DNA from: Peromyscus leucopus
Taxonomy: Eukaryota; Chordata; Mammalia; Rodentia; Cricetidae
Length of the DNA: 64,000 nt
Assembly: GCF_004664715.2 (NCBI RefSeq)
Contig: NC_051084.1
Location: 61,207,334-61,271,333 of the forward strand
Direction of reading: 5' to 3'
Part shown: one piece after another, positions 24,346-37,124 of the stretch
Layout: the number at the start of each line of letters is the position of its first letter
Position numbering within the stretch: the first letter of the stretch is position 1
The notes under the pieces: generated by a model
What the model saw: only the letters and a program-made list of their open reading frames with translations
Told to the model about the DNA's origin: nothing
Database searches by the model: none
Program-made: the position numbers and the translations under genes

Positions 24346-25198
24346 CATTTAAAATAAAGGACATAATTGCATACTGTATATTTCTATAGAAAGCTTGCTG
24401 GGTCTGTTTATACTAAAATTACCATAAATCTGGCCCAATGCTGTATTTTGATTTACAATGGCTACTTTGTATTAGCTGATAGAAAATGTTCATCTCCACC
24501 CTAATCATACAGTACCACTGCCAATTATGAGGCTCATCATTGGTTGAAGTGTTCCCATATGCAGGACCACAGTTGTTACCTCTATCTTATAGTTGATGAA
24601 ACTGTGTAAAGAAAGGGAAAAGTCAAGTCTACCCTTACACATGCTCAGTTATGGTCGTGAAAATTCATACACAGAGTGCAGGAGTAAAATAAGGGCAGAT
24701 TTGGGACACACAGAGGCCAAGCCCCTGAGAACCTCGGAGGAGACCCTGCAGTGAGAGGCTCTCACCAATGGCAAGGATAAGGAGGAAGCAGTCCCTCTTC
24801 TCTCCTTGGCTGTTAAGCCACATCTGAGTCAAAGCAGACTTCAGACTGGGCTAAATGTAGTTCAAAGTTGCAAATTCTTTACCTAGTTTCTAATTTGCTG
24901 CTCCTACAGGAAATCTGTGTTATGTCCCTGGAGGGCATATTTTGCTTTGGGATTTATTTACTTACACTTAACAGCAGGGCAGATGAACGGGATGGGGATA
25001 ACACTGGCCAAGCATCAGTCACACGCTGGTCAAATTAGTGAATTTGCCTTCATTTTACCGCAGAAGAATCAATGAAGGTAATGACTGGACTAATAAGGGG
25101 GCTGCACTAGCAATTCAAATCAGTATTCACACCAAAAGTCTAGGCATCACCCTGGTCCACAGTGAGTTTCAGGCCAGCCAGGGATGCACATTGAGACC

Positions 25199-25625
25199 TG
25201 TTGCTAGAGTTTTCCTGTGTCCCAGCATGCCAGTGATCAGGACAAATCTCTCTCACCCGCCAGTCCCACAGCCCCTCAAACCCAAGTAAACACACAGAGG
25301 CTTATATTATTTACGAACTGTATGGCCATTTGCTCAAGCTTATTACTGACTAGCTCTTACACTTAAATTAACCCATAATTCTTATTTATGTTTAGCCACG
25401 TGGCTTGGTACCTTTTCCCAGTTCTGCCTTGACATCTTTCTTCTCATGGCGGCAGCTGGCAGCATCTCCTAACTCAGCCCTCCTGTTCCCAGAATTCTCC
25501 TCTCTTTGTCCCGCCTATACTTCCTGCCTGGCTACTGGCCAATCAGCACTTTATTTATTAAGCAATCAGAACAACACATTTACAGCATACAGATATCCAC
25601 AGCACTTTCCCTTTTCTTTTTTTTC
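25199..25625 (-). mobile_element. ERV LTR-like sequence, minus orientation
   Basis: Related to the solo LTR at 37832-38347: it shares GTCCCACAGC, CTTAAATTAACCCAT, TATACTTCCTGCCT and the CCAATCAG box in the same order. It begins TGTTGCTAGAG on the plus strand (reverse complement ends CAACA). The opposite end runs into AT-rich sequence, so it may abut internal or other ERV sequence. Confidence 0.6.
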
Positions 25626-25949
25626 AAAAAGGAAGTTTTTAACATAGTAAAATTATATGTAACAAAACAGTTATCAAGCAAGAACTATGGTTATAATATT
25701 TAGTGTATTTGTATTTGGCAAAAATTAAAGGAAATATTTTATCTATCTTATATTTGTTAGTTTAAGGTTTAATATCTAACTTATCTTTTATCATAACTAA
25801 GGAAAATTATAACTATCTAGTCTTTAACTACATTAAAGACCTTAGAAGGATATAATATTACCTGAGAAATGGGAGAAGGACGCAAGCAACTTTTGGGAGT
25901 CTTATGAGAGTAGACAGAGACAGCTGACTTAAAAAAAAAGTCTAGTGTT

Positions 25950-26400
25950 GTGCAATGTTTCTTTAACTATGTAAAGATGTGTTGTATTTGCTTAATTATG
26001 TAAAGATGTGTTGCTGTTTTACCTTGCCTACCTAAGGCACCTGATGGGTCTAACAAAAAGCTAAATGGGAAGAGCTATAGGTGGAACTTCTAGGCAGGGA
26101 GAATAAGTAGGAGAAGGAATTTAGGCTCAAGGGAGAAGAAAGAAAAAAGGTACATACCAGGGAGATATCAGCGGCCAGACAGACAGACACAGAAGAAGCA
26201 GGGAGCAGGACATACAAAATGGAAGAAAGGTAAAAAGCTCTGAGGCAAACTGTAGATGAATAGAAACAGGTTAAAGTAAGTTAAAAGAACTAGTGGGACT
26301 AGCCTAAGCTAAGGCCCAGCATTCATAACTAATAATAATAACTCTTCTTGTCTTTATTTAGGAGCTGGTTGGTGGCCCAAAGAAAATGCCAATTATATTC
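25950..26400 (+). mobile_element. Second ERV LTR-like block, plus orientation
   Basis: Recognised by wording common in muroid LTRs (ACCTTGCCTACCTAAGGCAC ... GGAGCTGGTTGGTGGCCC). Together with 25199-25625 it may be one rearranged provirus remnant. No gag, pol or env frame is visible between them. Confidence 0.45.
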
Positions 26401-26959
26401 TAGGCTTTATTGTCTACTGTGGATTTGAATATTACTAGCTTTTATAGTGAAATAGAAAAGAATAAATAAGTCTTGAGTGTGATACTATGAAAGGATAGGA
26501 GTCCAAAGTCATGATAACAACTAGGGGAAGGGTGAGCATATGGTTTTCTGAATCGATAGAAAATGAGACCAAGAGAGACTGAGGGCAGGGGTTCTCACCT
26601 ATGTTCTTTGTTCATGGTGACTGTGCAGGAGTGACTCTCCTCTCCACAGGTGAGGTGTCATGTGCATTCAGTTGATTTGTTTGGCTTAAAGACTTCTCCA
26701 TATTTAGGAAGCAGAAGTCTAACTTGATGTATAATGAGATTGCATTGTACCTTTGAACACAGTTCCAGCCACCCAACTTCAAGCAAAACACACCTGCTTT
26801 GTAATGGGAGGTCCTCTCCAGTACTCTGCTTTCTGCCTCTGGCTTCTTTTCTCTGTCTACAACACACTCCGCCTATGCTAGGGGCCAGAGTATTCTGATC
26901 TTTTTGCTTCAGACTTATGTCTGTTATACATTACAACCAAAGGCAGGAAGATTTACAAA

Positions 26960-27160
26960 ATTGGTCTTAGAATGTTTTATTCTGTGTATTTGAGTGTCCT
27001 GTATGCATGTCTGTGTGCCTTTTGTGTACCTGGTAAGCAGGGAGGCCAGAAGAGGGTACTGGATCCTGCAGCACTGGAGATCCAGATCTTTGTGGCTACA
27101 TGGGGGTGCTGGGTCCTCTGGAAGTGCAGCCATTGATCAAACTGCCTAGCCGTCTCTCAA
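26960..27160 (-). repeat. B3 SINE, inverted
   Basis: AGGCCAGAAGAGGGTACTGG and TGCTGGGTCCTCTGGAAGTG fit the reverse complement of B3. Confidence 0.65.
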
Positions 27161-28865
27161 GTCTCTACAAAACTAACTTGACTGGAGTTTTTAAAATGTA
27201 CTTTAGTTTTTGTGTATTATGCATGTGCATAAGGACCTGTTGTGTGGACTTTGTAAGGACAGGAACATGTTGATTAAGTTCAGTCAACATCTGATATATG
27301 TTGTTCTGTCTTAGCAGTGTGGAAAACGGGACAGACCAAAGACCCAGACAATGAAATTCAATGGCTCCAGTGACACTTGTGGCTTGAATAGAAACATAAG
27401 GACTCATTGGAAGCAGCATTCTCAAGGCCTGGACTTAGCTACAGATGGTTACACAATTCTCCAGACTGTTACATAATGCCCCAAAGTACAAACTGTGCTT
27501 AGAAAACATCCACAAATTTTCTTGCAAGAATGCATAGTGTGGAGCCCTAATTTTTTGATTGCCCAATTTTTTTTATGCATTTAATTCATTCTTTGAAAAT
27601 TTTATACATGTGTATAATGCATTCTGTCTGCTCTCATTCCTTTCATCCTCCTCCTCTTCCCATCCCCTCCTCCCAAATCTCCATCTCTCCTCCCACAAGT
27701 CCATTTCCACCCTGATGCCTTTTTGTTTAGTTTTGTGACCCACTGACTTTAACTGGGACCAGCAGTGTGGCTATGGGTTTGGAGCTGTCCATTGGAACCT
27801 GGTGTGCTCACCATTATGGGTCTCATACATAACTGAAGACAAATACCGTCCCTCCTCCGGAATCCATCTGTTGCTAATAGTTCAGTCCGTGAGTCCCTTC
27901 CCAAAGGCGAGCTTAGCTGTTGACAAGCCCAACTGTGTGCCAGCCCAGTGCAAGCAACTGCAAGTGCTGTGAGATCATGTTTCAAGTGCAGTTTTTAAAG
28001 AAATGTGTTTCTACATAACCAGGGGGGATTTCTGAAAAGGAAGATGTGTGACCACATTTTAAGTATCTGTACTTTTAAATGTGTGATTCAAAGTTTAATA
28101 TTTTTTAAGAAGACATTTAGAAGTATACTTTGCTTGTTTGTCTTGTGACCGGATATTCTGTACACTGTACTTGAGGCTCTACCTCTGTTCCTTCTGGCCA
28201 GAGAAATGGAACAACAAAGTCCAGCAGAAGGCAAGGGAGGGTGAAGCTGACACTAACCAGTGAGGTGTGTGAAGTATTAGGGACTTAAGCTCAGACACCA
28301 CCAGCTTTCTGTTGTTAGTGGCTTAGAGCCACATTACAAGAAATGAATTTCCCTTCCATCATATCTTATCCAGTGCTCTTCATTAGAAACCACTTCCTCC
28401 TACTTATATGAGGATCCAGAGCCTGGCCTATGACTCCGGGAAAGGTGAGCATATAGCTTTCTGGACCAATAGAAAATGAGACCAAGGGAGATTAACTGAC
28501 AGGGGTCTCATCCATGTTCCTCACGCATACTCGGTATTCAGAGAGGCTGTCTTCTCCATAACCTCCCTAAGAACAGGCACTTGTGTTCCGTTTACTGAGA
28601 AGTGTTCAAGGCTCAGATGGAATCTACTCACCCATATACACACTGAGTGTCGGGTACCTGCTTGGGCCCTGGTTTCAGGTCAGCTTCTCCACTCCTCCAT
28701 GGAGCTCTCCTAGTCCTCTGAAAACCTGCTGCAGATGTTCCCAGTCTGAGTGTGTGAGCCAAGTACAATTGGAAGAGAAGGGGATGGGGAATATCCCATT
28801 TATCTTTATTCATGTGCCTCTTTTTGTTATTGTTGTTTTAAATTTAATCTTCTTGAGACAATGTG

Positions 28866-29215
28866 TAGTTTGAATGTAATTGTCCCACGTAAGCTCATGG
28901 GCAGTGGCACTATCAGGAGGTATGGCTTTTCTGGAGTAGATATGACTTTGTTGGAGGAAGTGTATCACTGTGGGGGTGGGCTTTGAGGTCTCATCTATGC
29001 TCAAGCCGTGCCCAGTGTCTCAGCTCACTTCCTGTTGCCTGTGGATGAAGATGTAGGATCTCGCTCCTTCTCCAGCACCATGTTCTGCCATGATGATAAT
29101 AGACTAAACATCTGAACTGTAAGGCAGCTCCAATTAAGTGTTTTCCTTTATAAGAGTTGCTGTGGTCATGGTTCTTTCTTCACAGTAGCAAGAACCCTAA
29201 ATCAGACAAACAGGA
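28866..29215 (+). mobile_element. Non-autonomous hAT-like rodent repeat (URR1-type, tentative)
   Basis: Matches a very common muroid repeat (TTGGAGGAAGTGTATCACTG, CCTTTATAAGAGTTGCTGTG, AGCAAGAACCCTAAATCAGA). It has no coding capacity. The family name is tentative. Confidence 0.5.
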
Positions 29216-29234
29216 TATCAATATGTAGCTTGGT

Positions 29235-29340
29235 TGGCTCAGAAATTGCTATATAAGCCAAGCTGTCCTTGAACTTATAGACATTCACTACCTCTACCTC
29301 TCAATGCTGAGATTAAAGGTGTGCACCACCACCCCCTATA
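29235..29340 (-). repeat. B1 SINE, inverted, diverged
   Basis: CTTGAACTTATAGACATTCA and GATTAAAGGTGTGCACCACC are a reverse-complement B1. Confidence 0.65.
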
Positions 29341-30505
29341 CATCGGGGTATCCTTTCTGGGAAAAGTATTTCTTGGATTTTTTAAAAGTGAACAGAAAAT
29401 TAGTAAAGGTCTGCTTAGGTTATTTTGACAACCAAAAACCTGGTTAAATTGAGGGCATACATCTATCTGTATAAGATTATGGGCTTGTTTAGAAATACAT
29501 GGGACCTATGTCAATTCTACCTAAAAGTTCAAGGAGTTCTGTTTTTGAAGGTGCCGTGTTTCTTACCAGAGTGAAGGGATATTTATAGATAAATCCCAAC
29601 TCTTAGCATGAGGAGCTGTGCAAACTTGGAAAAATTGATGAAATTCAGATCCATATATTCTTTCTTGAAAATAAAGAGATTTTTTTTTCTGAAGGACTCT
29701 TAAGATAATAGGCACAATACCTAATAGTGTCTCAACAGATGGGAGTTCCCTGCTGCCAAAGACCTGAGCTCAATATCAGACGTGTTTTTATTGTCTTTTT
29801 TCTGTTCCCAGTAAGTTGTGGGGACTCACAGGGCAGAGTTTCCAGGGTAAGTGCAGTGTGTTGCACACAGCTGTATAACAGCATCACTGATATGTTAAAA
29901 CTTAGAATAGCAGAGCACAATGCATAAGAGGTTACACAGACAGGTAGTTTTCTTGAGAATGACTACATAGAAACATTACATGACAGGTGATATTTGATCT
30001 ATAAATCCAATTTATCAGAGGCCACTTTAAGTTTCCACAGAATCAATAAAACTGGGCCCCTTCCAGTCACCAGACATTAAAAACACTAAGGCATAAATTC
30101 TTGAAAAATAATTGTCTCCACAACAATTGATATGTGCTGTTGGTCAGGAATCCTAAGTATTGGTTGGATGGACAGCATTGGCTTTGAAATGTCTAGTGGG
30201 CACTTCAGTGCTCTGGTTCACCAACTAAATATTTCCAGTGATATGGCTGCTGGCTTTTATCTTAATTTGGTCTGTTATGCAGGGAAGGATGTCAAGTGCT
30301 TCTAGTTACATATTTTGCTGATTTCTACCATAGTTTGAAAGCTTCTATGAGCCTTTCTGTACAAGAACAGAAGAGGGCATATTTTTGTTTTTCTTGGATA
30401 TACACCAGACTGAGGTAGTGATGGGTCATTGATTATACTGTGTTAAACCATTAGAGGAACTGCCAACACTTCATATCAGAGTTTACTTTCTTTTGAAATA
30501 AATTG

Positions 30506-30535
30506 GCGCGCGTGTGTGCGTGCGTGCGTGCGTGC

Positions 30536-30580
<45 letters not shown>
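30506..30580. repeat. Microsatellite (GCGT)n then (GT)n
   Basis: GCGTGCGT units followed by a pure GT run, next to an inverted B3-like SINE that extends to about 30850. Confidence 0.9.
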
Positions 30581-31466
30581 CTTGTGAATGTATGTGCACT
30601 TGGAGGCCAGCGGTCAATGCCAGGTGTTTTTCTCTATTGCCTCCACTGTCATGAGACATGCGCTCAGATAAACTTGGAGCTCAGATTTTCCTACTAGACC
30701 GGCTGCAAACACGTGGGACCCACTGGTTCCTGCCTCCCAGCACTGGGGTTACTGAAGCACACTGTGGCACCGCACCTTTATGTGGGTGCTGGATGTCGCA
30801 CCTTCAATGTGTGCGCTTGGACAGGAAGGACTTTACTGACTGAGCCTCGTCCCCTGCCACCATAGTTGGCTAAATGTCAATGAAGCAGTTCTACCACAAC
30901 TGGGAGGCAAGCTGCCAGGGTTGGTGGCACCGACTCAATCCAGCTGCTGTAGTTCTACATGACACGAGCCAGATGACTCCAGGATCTTGGGCATCACGAT
31001 TCTATTACCCTGGAACACTGGACTAGTCCATGTAATTAGCTGGTAGCTTAATTTCCTGGTCCTGACCATGATTGTTCCTGGAAATTAAAGGTTGGCAGAT
31101 GAAATCCTTGCATTGTCAATCCTTCATCTCTAGACTTCATGTTCTGAGCATCCAGCTTCAGAAAAGCCTGAGCACCTGGAATAATGGTTCCAATGTTCTC
31201 CCAAATTCAAAGCTGATGAGAGCTCTCAAGCTTCTATCCCTGTGTTGTGTTTGAGAACATCCCTGGTTATTGTTACAGTCACCAGGATCCACCCTACCAT
31301 TACTCATCCCTCATCTCCAGAGGACTCTGCTATACTTCAACCCAGTATAAATACCAAGGCAAGCCTACTGGTGACCATGACCCCCTGCCATAGATCTGAT
31401 CATTCAATGAAAGACTTAGATCCTTCTCATGATATCCCTTGATACTGAAATAGAAATATACTGTAC

Positions 31467-31764
31467 AGGGCTCTCTCTTTCATGTCCTTCCCATAGAGGT
31501 TGTATTTGCTGGAAAAATAGTTGAGAATGGCCCTGATCTACACCAGCTTCATTCCGTCCACCTCCACCATGGGCACTTGCTGGAACATCAAAATTCCATC
31601 TTTTTTTTTTTTTCGAGACAGGGTTTCTCTGTGTAGTTTTGCGCCTTTCCTGGAACTCACTTGGTAGCCCAGGCTGGCCTCGAACTCACAGAGATCCTCC
31701 TGGCTCTGCCTCCCGAGTGCTGGGATTAAAGGCATGCGCCACCACCGCCCGGTCAAAACTCCAT
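31467..31764 (-). pseudogene. GST pseudogene exon 4, disrupted by a B1
   Basis: 31599-31467 is a 133-nt exon 4 homologue reading MFQQVPMVEVDGMKLV, then TAG, then [17 protein letters not shown] and on to KERA, with a GT donor at 31466-31465. The original acceptor CAAAAG and first exon bases (to 31753) lie beyond the inserted B1 at 31601-31752. The target duplication covers the exon start. Confidence 0.9.
31601..31752 (-). mobile_element. Young B1 SINE inserted in GST pseudoexon 4
   Basis: Full-length inverted B1 with poly(T) at 31601-31613 and GCCACCACCGCCCGG at the other end. Flanked by TCAAAATTCCATC-TTT (from 31588) and TCAAAACTCCATC-TTTT (from 31753), a target duplication of about 16 bp with one mismatch. 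Confidence 0.92.
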
Positions 31765-32399
31765 CTTTTGAAAGAGAAAAACAAAAATAGAGAGAGATTT
31801 GGGGGAAAATCATTGGATTACACATATGCTTTCAGAATGAAAAGCCATCAAATGACTAAAAATACAAGAGGAAATACATTATAGCCTGATAACTTAATGT
31901 TTCTAATGTAATTCTAAAAAATACAATTAGTATTTTTTAAAGAATCCCATAGTTCCTCCCACCCCAGCCCTTGGTTAGTAGCTCGCTAATTCATTTCTGT
32001 CTTTGTTACCCATCTAGCCATATGCCAGGGAATTTCTGTTTCTTAGTGTTGACTCCTACTCATAGCTATTTTTAAGGAAACTGGGAGAGAATGCAACAAG
32101 GTGATCAATGGATAGCAAGGCTGATCCAGAGAACAATTTCTATGTCAGGATCTTTGTGTGGTCTTCTAATCATAGCAAGAGGCAGTGGGTCATTCGCAAA
32201 TACTCAGAGGCCTAGCCCTTTTTAACATTAAGTAAGCCTGAAATCTGCCCAAAGAATCCTCCTCCTTTATGTTTTTCCTACTGACATCCTACTTCTCTCT
32301 GGCATCCCTTGAACCACCCTGTAAACACACCCTCATGACCTGGGGTCTAACCCATCTGGAAGACACCCCTGTCTGGGGTCTTTGGGTACCTGAGCTTAC

Positions 32400-32453
32400 T
32401 TAACTTCTTAACTTCTCCAAGTCCTCGTTGGTTTGTATAAATTTCTCTTCATA
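32400..32453 (-). pseudogene. GST pseudogene exon 3
   Basis: Acceptor TTTTCTAG, then codons YEEKFIQTNEDLEKLRS followed by TAA. The functional donor position (52 nt) has AA instead of GT. A GTAAG lies two bases further, which would give a 54-nt exon out of frame. Confidence 0.85.
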
Positions 32454-32854
32454 CTAGAAAACAGAAACAGCAAAGGAGTTGTCAGTTTTTCTTTAGACTT
32501 GCAGGCTTCTTCACTTGAACATTCTCTTCCATACATAGTGTAAGTGAGGGGGCACTTTGGGGTTGGCAGTTTATGCAACAACCTGCTTATAGTTGTTTGG
32601 ATGCATGTCTGACCTGTCAAGAGAGCACAACTCATGGCATGTAGCTGCTCATCCTGAAGGTCCTTTCCCTTCCACCCTGCTCCCCACCAAGAACTATGGC
32701 AACTTCACAATCTGGGAGGGATTTTATAATAAGGGAAAGCCTGCAAAGGTCTTATCATGGTGAAGCTGTAAGATTGCAGGAGTCTGCATCTCCAAGTAAG
32801 GTCACTGGGTCTGTGGCACAAGATATGATAACATGGACCAACAGTCTCTGTCCT

Positions 32855-33870
32855 AGTCACCTTCAGCTGTCAAGTTGACACAGCTCAGAGTTACCTGAGG
32901 GAGTCTCAACTGGAGGATGTCATTGATCAGATCGGTCCATGGACATGTCTGTAAGGCATTTTCTTCATTGCTAATAGATGTAGCCCAGCCCACCAAGGGC
33001 GGTGCTATCCCTGGGCAGGTGGGCCTGGACTACCAAAGGAAGCTAGCTAAGCAAGCCAGGAGAGCAAGCCAGTGCAACAGCAATCTTCCATGGTCTCTGC
33101 CTGAGTTCCTGCCTCAGCTTCCTTCAATGACTGGCATTAACATGTAAGCCAAATAAACCTTTTCACCCAAAACAGGTTTGGGCCAGTGTTTTATTTTTAA
33201 GATTAAAAAATATTTCATGGATATAACTGTTTTGCCTGAATATATGTTGTATATTACTTGTACAGCTGTGCCTTCAAAGGCCAGAAGAGGGCATCAGATC
33301 CTCTAGAACTGGAGATACTGATACAGTGTCAGAAATCAAACAGGGATCCTATGGATGCTCCTAACCATTGGGACATCTCTTCAATACCCAGTCATTGTTT
33401 TATCATAGCAACAGAAAGCAAACCATGGCAGTCTCTATAAAACCTAGTTTATAATTTACATGACTCTGTGGATGACATGAGTCCTGGATGTCATGTGATA
33501 TGATATTAACTCTTCTTAACTAGAATTTCCTCTTCTGGAACATATGGAACTTCATGGTAGAATCTTCAGTTTAAAGAAAGGTTCATTGTGCTCACAGTAA
33601 AACAGTAAAAGGATCATGACTTTCATGATCTTGTATGGTTGGATACATGTTTCCACAAAATATTTAGCAAAGGTTGACAAGATGGCTTAGCTGGTAAAGG
33701 CATTTGCTGCCATGTCTGATAACTGGAGTTTGAACCTTGTGGCTTACGAGGCAGAGGAATAGAACAAACACCCACAAGTTATCCTCCAGCCTGTATCGAG
33801 GTATCCATAGCACATATATGCACACACATGAAAACACATGAACAAAATAAAAGATGTGAAAACAAATCAG
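32855..33870. repeat. Direct segmental duplication, copy A
   Basis: Paralogous to 37362-38765 in the same order and orientation: a URR1-like rodent repeat (32855-33170, here fuller), an inverted B2 (about 33190-33405), about 240 bp of unique sequence starting AACCTAGTTTATAATTTAC, and a tRNA-derived SINE (about 33670-33860). It keeps the empty site ACCTAG (33442-33447) of the solo LTR found in copy B. Confidence 0.9.
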
Positions 33871-34043
33871 GGTACTGATGATTGCACACATGCATTATAA
33901 CACTTCATTTTTGTGTATTTGTCTGACTTTGAGTCATTGTTAAATCTTACTCTCATTATTCTAATCTATACACACAGTTATATGATCTCGTTTTGTTATG
34001 GGAAATAATTCACTAAGCCATTTGAACAACTTAGAAATATTCG

Positions 34044-34047
34044 TGTG

Positions 34048-34095
<48 letters not shown>
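34044..34095. repeat. (TG)n microsatellite
   Basis: Dinucleotide run of about 25 units. Confidence 0.95.
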
Positions 34096-34098
<3 letters not shown>

Positions 34099-34414
34099 TC
34101 CAGAAGGATGATGTGTCAGAATTCTAATGGACGCCTTGCTATTTCCTCACACTATCTTTTCATTTAAAGCAACTGAATATTTGTGACCAACTCCTTTGCT
34201 CTTTATCTGCCTCTAGAAATTAAAGCTTATCCCAAGAGCAATCCCTTTGGTCAGAAAGTCATCCCATAACAGGGCTGTCAGAGACTGATCTGATGCCCTG
34301 AGTAGTTCCTATACTTGCTAGGCAATGGGCACATTCTGGAATTCAGGCAGGATGATAATGAGGTTATGGCCAGCCTGGGATGTGCTGCAAAACTAGCACA
34401 AAAACCCTCAATTT

Positions 34415-34630
34415 GGGAGCTAGGGAGATGCCTCAGTGGTTAAGAGCGTTGACTGCTCTTCCAGATGATCCAGGTTCAATTCACAGCACCCACATGATGG
34501 TTCACAATTGTCTATAACTCTAGTGTTGGGGATCCAATGTGCTCTTCCGACCTCCATGGGCATCAGCCATGCTTGTGTTTCCGTCGTATATGCAAGCAAA
34601 CCATCCATATACTTAAAAGAAAAGCCTCAA
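34415..34630 (+). repeat. B2/B3 SINE
   Basis: GGGAGCTAGGGAGATGCCTC and GTTGACTGCTCTTCCAGATG match a tRNA-derived B2/B3 head. A FLAM/B1-like inverted fragment follows at about 34870-34985. 35000-36950 holds nothing I can name apart from a poor B1-like stretch at about 35960-36085. Confidence 0.65.
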
Positions 34631-37124
34631 ATAAATTTTATATCATGTTGTACTTATATCTTATATCAAATATATAATTACATTTGACTTTACAGAATCT
34701 ATAAAAATAAAGTCATTAGAAACAATTACAAGTATGTCTGCATTTTGATGCTCATGATTTATGATCTAGGCTCTAACTAATAAATAGCTGTGTGGCCTGA
34801 GCAAATCATTGAAGATCTCACAGCATTTGTTTCCTCATTTGTAATAAGGAGAGGGTTTTCTATTCATCTATTGATTTTTTTTAATGTGAGACAAGGTCTT
34901 ACTATGTTCCACAGGCTAGACTCAAGCAATTATCCTCCTCCTTCAACCTCCTGAGTAGCTGGGGACATAAGCACTGGGCAGAGTTTTCAAAGTACACAGT
35001 GTAGGGCTTGCCCCACATCACACTGGGCAATAAGTACTAACTCTGGTTGCATAGACTGTGATTTACTATCATTCTGAGTAGTGATGGGCAGGAATATTTT
35101 CATCTCTGGCTGCTTTTTTGGAATGCTAGATGGTAGACATACATTGTCACACTGCATTAGATGACAGATAGTGAGGTGTTGAATGCCACCAATTAGCCAA
35201 GCATCCATTCAGGAAACACACAGGGGACAAAGGGGATGGATGAGCAGTCATCGGAAGAGGCTCACCAAGGTTGGATAAGGATGGTGAGTTTGTTGGTTAT
35301 GGTGAGAACGGTGGGATGGATGGGTCTGTCATAATCAGTCTTTGGGCACAGAAGACCCAGAAAGTCTGAGCAAGGGTCCGAGGTAGCCTGTGCTCAGCTC
35401 CCTTTTCAGTCTCCCTGGGGTGGACAGGAGGAGGCCTTGATACTGAGCTTCTACTTCACCCTTCTGTTAAGAACGCATTCCTGCAGAGGTTGAGCCACAG
35501 GTGGACATCTACATGGTCAAACACAGACTCCTCACAGAACGAACACAGTGGAAAGGCCTCCATTTGTATCTGTGGGCTGCTCTCTTTGCACCTGGGAGGG
35601 ATCAAACTAAAATCCCATGCACGCCAGGAGCAAGGGTGAAATGCAACCTTCAGGGTCATGTAAACACCGTGCCAGGAGGCTGGGAGAGCACTGCAAGTCC
35701 CCTCCCAGGACCCTGCCTCAACCCTTGGGCATTCTTCCCAGCTTCTATCCAAGGGCAAAAATCTCCTGAGTCTGTGATTTCCACTCAAGTAAATCCCTCC
35801 CAGATCACAGGCATCTTACTGAGACGTGTTTTACCCAAGGATGCCTCTAGAGGGCAGCACCCAACAGGGTCATACTGAAAAGTACCAGCTTCTCTTAGGG
35901 AAGTGTGAAATGCTTGAATGTTCTAGATGCTCCACCAGTCATTTAAACCTCCGCTTTAAAGCCACATGGGGTGATGTGTGCCCATAACCAGGAAGCTAGT
36001 GTGGGGAAAATGCTGGAATTTGGGGCAGCCCAAACTACACAGTGAGTGAGCTATAAAACAAGACCCTCTCAGGAACAACAGTGGGCCACCTTTTTTTTTT
36101 TTTTTAATCTCTTTGTATTCCCACAGATGTGTAGAATGCTGAGGGCAGGGCCAACTAACTGTCTTCCTCACTGGTTATCCTCGGGACTCAAAAGAACCTG
36201 GCACTTACTCTGTGCTCAAGACAATAATGTCTACAGTATCCGCCCCACCCTGAACAAGCGGCCTGTTGCTGTCCACTCCTGACTGCCTCTCAACTGCGGT
36301 TTATATTTCGACTCTACTTTCATTTGCTAAAATGTTATATATTAATTCTTTTGCTATGGAATAGTAATCAATACAATATATTGTTGTTTCTTGGGGGCCT
36401 TCTCTGAGGATGTGCTGAGCAGTGACCTCTCAAATTGCCTCTTACCCAGCCCGAATATCAGATAGCATGTATTTTGTCTCTAAATACTTAAATGTGTTCA
36501 CTCCACTGTAAGAACTCTTTTAGGGGAGAAACCTCCTGCCAAGACATGATCACATCTAAAACAGTAATAATTCATCAGTGTTACCAAATATTCAATATAC
36601 ATAACTCTAATTCTTAAATAAATCTTGCGAGTTATTTCTTGTTTATTTTAAATGTTATGATGCAATAATATAAATAAAAGAAAATCACACACTGAAATTA
36701 ACCAGACCCAAAGACTATACAACTCAGTGAACAGTTGGAGTTATTTATTTTTCACACTCTAAGTCTCCATCCAAATGTGGTGCACATGTTGTGACTAATG
36801 CCTCGAAGTTGTTACTGTCTGTGTTGTGGTAAGAAAAAAAATTCAACTATTTATTAATTCATATATATTCATGTGTATCTTTAAAACTAGTAATCTTAAT
36901 TTAAGGCACAAGGTGACAAGGGCCACACTCTCTTGCAAAGCCTACCGCCGAATTTACAATCCTCCTGCCTAGACTTCTGGGATTAAAGGTTTGCCTTAAG
37001 AAGCCAAACAGGACTCCATTCTTTAGAAGACACTCAATGGGAAACACCTCCTGACTGATGTGAGGAACTCAGTGGACACAGTCTGTTTTAGGTTCATCTG
37101 AAGATAGACCACCTCAAAGCTTAC

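Larger units (their letters stand above)
20863..31466. other. Intergenic stretch between the GST gene and the GST pseudogene
   Basis: No gene recognised. Contains inverted B2/B3 SINEs (about 21860-22000 and 26960-27160), a B3 (about 24178-24345), two ERV LTR-like blocks (25199-25625 and 25950-26400), a hAT-like rodent repeat (28866-29215), an inverted B1 (about 29235-29340) and a G/T microsatellite near 30506-30580. About 22440-23000 resembles a very old L1 fragment, and 27590-27990 resembles another common rodent repeat. I see nothing in 22990-24170 apart from a diverged inverted ID near 22990-23075. Confidence 0.5.

Noticed and set aside
21000..31400. Exons 5-7 of the GST pseudogene
   Set aside because: I looked on the minus strand for the [16 protein letters not shown] and [11 protein letters not shown] signatures and found none, so the pseudogene is treated as truncated.
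35456..35878. Overlapping frames of 110 and 125 codons on opposite strands
   Set aside because: Unique-looking sequence but no splice signals, domain or codon pattern that distinguishes one strand.
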